DNA from: Sclerodactyla briareus
Taxonomy: Eukaryota > Echinodermata > Holothuroidea > Dendrochirotida > Sclerodactylidae
Direction: 5' to 3'
Length of the DNA stretch: 64,000 nucleotides
Assembly (NCBI GenBank): GCA_026419785.1
Contig: JAODTK010005808.1
Span: 1-64,000, forward strand
Notes under the pieces: generated by a model
The model's input: the letters and a program-made list of their open reading frames with translations, nothing else
What the model was told of the DNA's origin: nothing
Database searches by the model: none
Translations under genes and position numbers: made by a program
In this document: positions 60,001 through 64,000 of the stretch, in pieces
How positions within the stretch are numbered: position 1 is the stretch's first letter
How the letters are laid out: each line of letters starts with the position of its first letter

Positions 60001-60118
60001 ATAGGTAACTTCATCTGGGAACTTCTTTTGCTCACCACTAAGTGTGCTGGTGCTGTATTTCCCATCCTCTGGTTTTTGCCATGGTTCCATCTCCACCTGC
60101 TTCGTTTCTTTTCACCAG

Positions 60119-60289
60119 GGGACATCCTCCACTTCACCCCTGGGGACACCACTCCCGTGGAGATCACCCTGGTCGCCTCAGATGGTATCGTCAGGATAAA
60201 CTGCCTATGGATGTCCTACTCTGTGACTGTCTCGGGGGGCTTTGCAACTTCAACAATCTCCTCCTGGGGTCGACCGTTTCCACCAATAG
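60119..60289 (+). CDS. Post-VWD segment, second exon with CxC motif
   Basis: Acceptor gcttcgtttcttttcaccag (60118), donor ccaatag|gtttgc (60290), 171 bp. It reads DILHFTPGDTTPVEITLVAS DG, continuing in phase from the previous exon. One frame over it gives PMDVLLCDCLGGLCNF. The P-x-x-x-x-C-x-C…GGxC motif leads into EGF-like modules in this family. Confidence 0.75.
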
Positions 60290-60681
60290 GTTTGCTGTGA
60301 GTTTTGGAATATCTCTTTGCTGACGTGGGTGGAACTTTAGGTACTTCTGTGATACAAAGTCAGTGAAGAACAAAAATGAGCTATGGTTGGAATCTGAATA
60401 AAAAAATTTTTTTATTTTTTATAATTGTTATATTGATGTTTTGTGTCCAAGGTACAAGACGGCAACATTACTGCGCAGTGCCTATGGGTGCTCTTTGGAT
60501 TATTCCCCATGTGACATCTGAAAATATCTCTCACCAAGGCTTAATCATTAAAACAGGGTTCCAATGTAGTTCACAGACAATGGACCCAATTTTTAAGGAC
60601 CCATACCATAGTACAGAGCGCACCTACTGATTCTGCACTCAGGACACATCATCCGATTGTATCACTTCATCATTTCCCCAG

Positions 60682-60741
60682 GTGACTCCCGATAGAGGCG
60701 CCTGCCAAAGATGGCGATCACTACTCTTGCAAGTGCACCTA
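60682..60741 (+). CDS. Candidate small EGF-like exon
   Basis: Acceptor ttcatcatttccccag (60681), donor caccta|gtaagg (60742), 60 bp. Across two frames it gives GACQ and DGDHYSCKC, which looks like the middle of an EGF module. One indel is needed. Confidence 0.4.
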
Positions 60742-61176
60742 GTAAGGATGTCACTTTGTTCACACATGGGTAGTGTGTGACAATCAAGGAAGCATGCCCT
60801 CGTTCAACAGCACTGGGAAAAGGCGCCTTTTGAGCTTTAAATGGGTTTGAACTTGCTTGATTCAGAGTTTGTTGGACCGAGCTAGTTTGCCTCCCAACAC
60901 AGGAAGACCCACTGCAACACTGGAACTATCGGAAACCACCTGTCATAACTTACAGCTTTGCAGTTGTTTGATCAAACTTTTGAGAGGTGATCATATGAAG
61001 AGTGGAAAGAGGATAGTGGGGTTGGGGCCCTGGTGGTTGCACTTCATCGCATGCTGGTATTACAGGTGATAGAAGGTGTGCTGTTTCCTGTCATGGGGGT
61101 GGGACCTCCTTATGCATGGCAGTGTCAAATATATCTGCAGTTGAATCTTCACCAAACACTTCTAAATTGTTTGCAG

Positions 61177-61356
61177 CTCGTCAGCTGTGATTGTCTCGAT
61201 AGCTACAGTGGTCCCAGATGTAGCAATGACTTTGACAGCTGCCTGAGAGAGCCATGCTACCCAGGGGTCACATGTATAGACCTACCCCCTCCCAATGGTA
61301 CCAACGTCTGTGGCGAGTGCCCCCCTCCACTGGTGGGCGATGGCAGGTCGTGTGTA
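61177..61356 (+). CDS. EGF-like exon
   Basis: Acceptor ctaaattgtttgcag (61176), likely donor tgtgta|gtatgt (61357), 180 bp, fully open. It reads LVSCDCLDSYSGPRC, then DSCLREPCYPGVTCIDLPPP and CGECPPPLVGDGRSC. The CxC…YxGxxC end of one EGF repeat is followed by most of another; PCxPGVxCxD…CPxxLxGDG is typical of EGF repeats after VWD or in thrombospondin-like proteins. Further 3' exons must lie beyond. Confidence 0.8.
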
Positions 61357-61989
61357 GTATGTGGTTATTATATCGTTGTGGAAACTATATGTCTTCGGAT
61401 CATATAGGAAGCCTGTCTCCATGAAATGTGATTAGACATGGCCGTACTTCGGCCACCAAACTATATTGCATTGATGTGTCATTACGGAATATCTATATTC
61501 ATGCAATCAATTGGAATGGAAATCAATTGTTGGAGTGTTACGTTGTTCTGAAAGTATTAGGTTTAGGGAATGACTTTTGCATGTGGAACACAGTATGGGT
61601 CGAGCTGAACTGAAATCTGGCATATTCTGAACGAACATAAGAAGTATTACAATCCGAGATTAGCGTGGCTGTATGTGTTTTCAGTTTTTGCTGCTGTCAA
61701 TTCCAAACCTAATGTTATGAAATACGATGGTCATGTAAACTATTCATCACAAGGATGGAAGAAGCACAGACAAAACTTTGGCCGATATGGGTGTATGCCA
61801 TCACAAAATGGGCCCCGTGATGTCACTAGGTAAGAGGGGGGGAGGAGATCTTTGATAAAAGCCAATGCACAACTTGTATTTAAAAAAAACCCTGTAAAAG
61901 CTATAGATCTGAATATAAAGAATCCTATAGTGACCCACAGATGCTATCTTTTCGCTCTTAAGACTATCACTTCTGCCTACTACACAGCC
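61357..61989. other. No exon seen
   Basis: Sequence between the last EGF exon and the LINE. No stop codon exon or poly(A) signal could be assigned to the gene. Confidence 0.35.
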
Positions 61990-63122
61990 CACACACCCAC
62001 TGCCATCTTTTTTGGGGGATTACAAGAAAGCCTTCGATTGTGTAAATCATGCCCTGCTTATGGAGAAGCTGGAGCAAATGGGGGGGTGGGTAAGAATCTC
62101 ATCAGACTCACAGAGAGTCTTTATCATGATGTGGAGGGCGTCCTACAATGGAAGAACGAGACAACAGATGCCTCCAACACTCCTGTTGGATGTAGACAGG
62201 GCTGCCCCTACCCCAATCCTCTTCTCTCTCTGCACTGAATGCCTGGATGAACTGAAGAAGAAATGGCATGCTAGGACTGTTGGATGCCTGGTGCTACTAT
62301 AGGTGAACGCACAGTGAAGGAATTGAGGTATGCCGATGTGATTGTCCTGTTTGCATGATCCGCTGCTGAAGCAAAAAGCGGCTACTCTTAACATCTTAGC
62401 GGACGTCTCCAAGCCCTCTCAGCTTGTGATTCACCCTGTTAAAACAGCTCACCTTGTACTCCGAAAGACCCAAACTCTGCCGACACTGTCCACATGGAAA
62501 CCTCCATTATCCCCAACGTTAACTCATACATGTACCTCGGATCCATCACCACCCACAACACCGATGAAACTCCAGAAATCAGCAAGCCGATTGGCATAGC
62601 CAAGACTACACTCTGTGAGTGCAGTACCTCCGTAGCCCACACCTTTCCGATGCGGCTAAGCCTCTGGTCATCAGAGCCCTTGTAATGTCCAGGTTGACTT
62701 ATTGCTCCACCACATGGTCAATTAAGAAATTAGATGCAGCTAAACTGGATGCTTTTGGTCGTACCATCGGGAGATGCTTGCTCGTTTGTCAATTGGAGTA
62801 CCATGTTACCAAGATTTGTGTCACTTATGCGAATGATAGACGGAAGATGGCTCTTCACTCATGAAACTTTTGTACAGAGAAAGATGGAATGGTTCACCCA
62901 TATTGCCCGTCAACAGGGCATCTTGTGGGACCTTCTGTCAGGTGCCGTTCCAGGCACAGTGAGGAGACGGGGGTGCCTCGGATGACCTGGTTATGAGAAC
63001 ATCAGAACTCAACTGGCTCACCATGGAGGACGCAAAAGCAGCATGCTCTTTCCCGGATAGTATCTGCAGTTACGCGCTCACCAATCAGGTCCACCTCGTC
63101 GGTCATCTCGCATCGCTTTGAG
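61990..63122 (+). pseudogene. LINE (non-LTR) reverse transcriptase, 5'-truncated and frame-broken
   Basis: DYKKAFDCVNHALLMEKLEQ (from 62020) is the RT motif A region, VGCRQGC then PILFSLCTECLDEL (62188-62260) is motif B, and KELRYADVIVLF (62317-62352) is motif C. The catalytic YADD reads YADV (62329-62340). Later parts: YLGSIT (about 62530), KPLVIRALVMSRLTYCSTTW (62670-62720), and a C-terminal RKMEWFTHIARQQ…GTVRRRG (62880-62978) with HLVGHLASL and a stop at 63119. At least four frame changes occur. No endonuclease domain lies upstream. It most resembles the CR1/L2/RTE group in general form; the clade is not assigned. Confidence 0.85.
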
Positions 63123-63209
63123 ACAGCATCCCACGCGACTCTTCAGAGTCTTGACGATTCACTATACTTTAATTGATTTGTGAATATAATTTTCCATCTT
63201 TTGACTCTT

Positions 63210-64000
63210 TTTTTCAAGGTGCAGGACTTATGTATGGAGTCCATGGGCTCCATTTCCCCCATCCTCTCCCTGTGATATTTTGTGTGGGGTCTATGGGCTG
63301 CCTTTGAGCCATTTCCCCCCAACCCTCCCCCCACTCTTCCTGTAGCATTTATCATGTGGAGTCTATGGGCTGCCTTCAAGCCACTGCCTCTCCTTCCTCC
63401 CACCTCTTCCTGTGACATTTATTGTATGGAGTCCATGGGCTGCTTCCAAGCCATTGCACCTTCCTCTCCTGCCCCGCCCAAGCTGCTGCCCCCTCCTCCC
63501 ACCACCCTCCACCACTTCCTGTACATTTATTGTATGGAGTCCATGGGCTGCTTTCAAGCCATTGCACCTTCCTGTCTCTGCCCGAGAGCCCGCCCAAGCT
63601 GCTGCCCCCTCCTCCCACCACCCTCCACTACTTCCTGTGACATTTATTGTATGGAGTCCATGGGCTGCTTTCAAGCCATTGCACCTTCCTCTCCCTGCCC
63701 AGCTCAAGCTGCTGCCCCCTCCTCCCACCACCCTCCACCACTTCCTGTGACATTTATTGTATGGAGTCCATGGGCTGCTTTCAAGCCATTGCACCTTCCT
63801 CTCCCTGCCCCGCCCAAGCTGCTGCCCCCTCCTCCACCACCCTCCACCACTTCCTGTGACATTTATTGTATGGAGTCCATGGGCTGCTTTCAAGCCATTG
63901 CACCTTCCTCTCCCTGCCCCGCCCAAGCTGCTGCCCCCTCCTCCCACCACCCTCCACCACTTCCTGTGACATTTATTGTATGGAGTCCATGGGCTGCTTT
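63210..64000 (+). repeat. 110-bp minisatellite, about 7 copies, cut by window end
   Basis: The unit is 110 bp and contains catttattgtatggagtcca, tgggctgctttcaagccatt and a C/T-rich tract ctgccccctcctcccaccac. The first copies (63210-63400) are worn or shortened; later copies are nearly identical. The 195-codon minus-strand frame at 63363-63950 is a by-product. It starts about 90 bp after the LINE stop codon. Confidence 0.95.

Larger units (their letters stand above)
22614..61356 (+). other. Gene model: mucin-like protein with CCP, EGF, AMOP and VWD modules
   Basis: This joins the plus-strand exons listed separately. Known relatives (MUC4, SUSD2, Drosophila Mesh) are type I membrane or secreted glycoproteins in which AMOP precedes VWD. 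They act at epithelial surfaces or septate junctions. Support: the domain order is right from 49.5 to 60.3 kb, all exons are on one strand, and splice phase agrees from 36732 to 37373 (CCP2, small exon, CCP3), between the two VWD exons at 54626 and 54959, and across 55850, 59452 and 60119. It is not certain that the Thr-rich and CCP exons belong to the same transcript as AMOP-VWD. The start, signal peptide, NIDO domain, membrane segment and stop were not found. The true span may exceed both ends. Confidence 0.55.

Noticed and set aside
63363-63950. 195-codon minus-strand frame
   Set aside because: It lies wholly in the 110-bp satellite; the repeat unit happens to lack stops in that frame.

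Overview
The window reads as genomic DNA of an animal. It has small exons with GT-AG borders, modular extracellular domains (Thr-rich mucin, CCP/sushi, EGF, AMOP, VWD), a tRNA-derived SINE, non-LTR and DIRS-type retroelement remnants, and very many minisatellites. The repeat load and domain set suit a marine invertebrate, perhaps a deuterostome such as an echinoderm, hemichordate or lancelet, but the species cannot be fixed from the sequence. No prokaryotic operons, rRNA genes or CRISPR arrays are visible.

Layout. 1-1.6 kb: 3' end of a decayed DIRS-type tyrosine-recombinase retrotransposon with inverted and direct repeats after it. 1.6-20.8 kb: no convincing gene; it holds a 42-bp minisatellite (5.6-6.5 kb), two head-to-tail copies of a ~1.93-kb unit with CpG-rich CGTCCG tracts (8.2-12.0 kb), dispersed repeats of families called R1, R2 and R3 here, an unassigned antisense reading frame (15.3-15.9 kb) and a reverse-strand LINE tail (18.8-19.2 kb).

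20.8-61.4 kb: one large plus-strand gene, or closely linked exons, for a mucin-like modular extracellular or membrane protein. In order: Thr/Ser-rich exons (22.6-28.8 kb), CCP-like modules (30.5, 36.7, 37.4 kb), EGF-like exons (37.8, 40.6 kb), several unassigned exons, an AMOP domain split over two exons (49.5-52.7 kb), an AMOP-VWD linker (53.0 kb), a VWD domain over several exons (53.3-56.1 kb), a post-VWD segment (59.5-60.3 kb) and EGF-like exons (60.7, 61.2 kb). This resembles the MUC4 / SUSD2 / Drosophila Mesh class, in which AMOP and VWD sit together. Splice phase agrees across several neighbouring exons. The first exon, the signal peptide, a NIDO domain and the 3' end were not found. Introns and flank carry at least five unrelated minisatellites, and one exon + intron + SINE block is duplicated.

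61.9-64.0 kb: a decayed plus-strand LINE reverse transcriptase, then a 110-bp satellite running off the end.

Caution: nearly every coding stretch and repeat unit carries single-base insertions or deletions. They look like residual long-read assembly error at least as much as true decay, so frameshifts here should not be taken as proof of pseudogenes.
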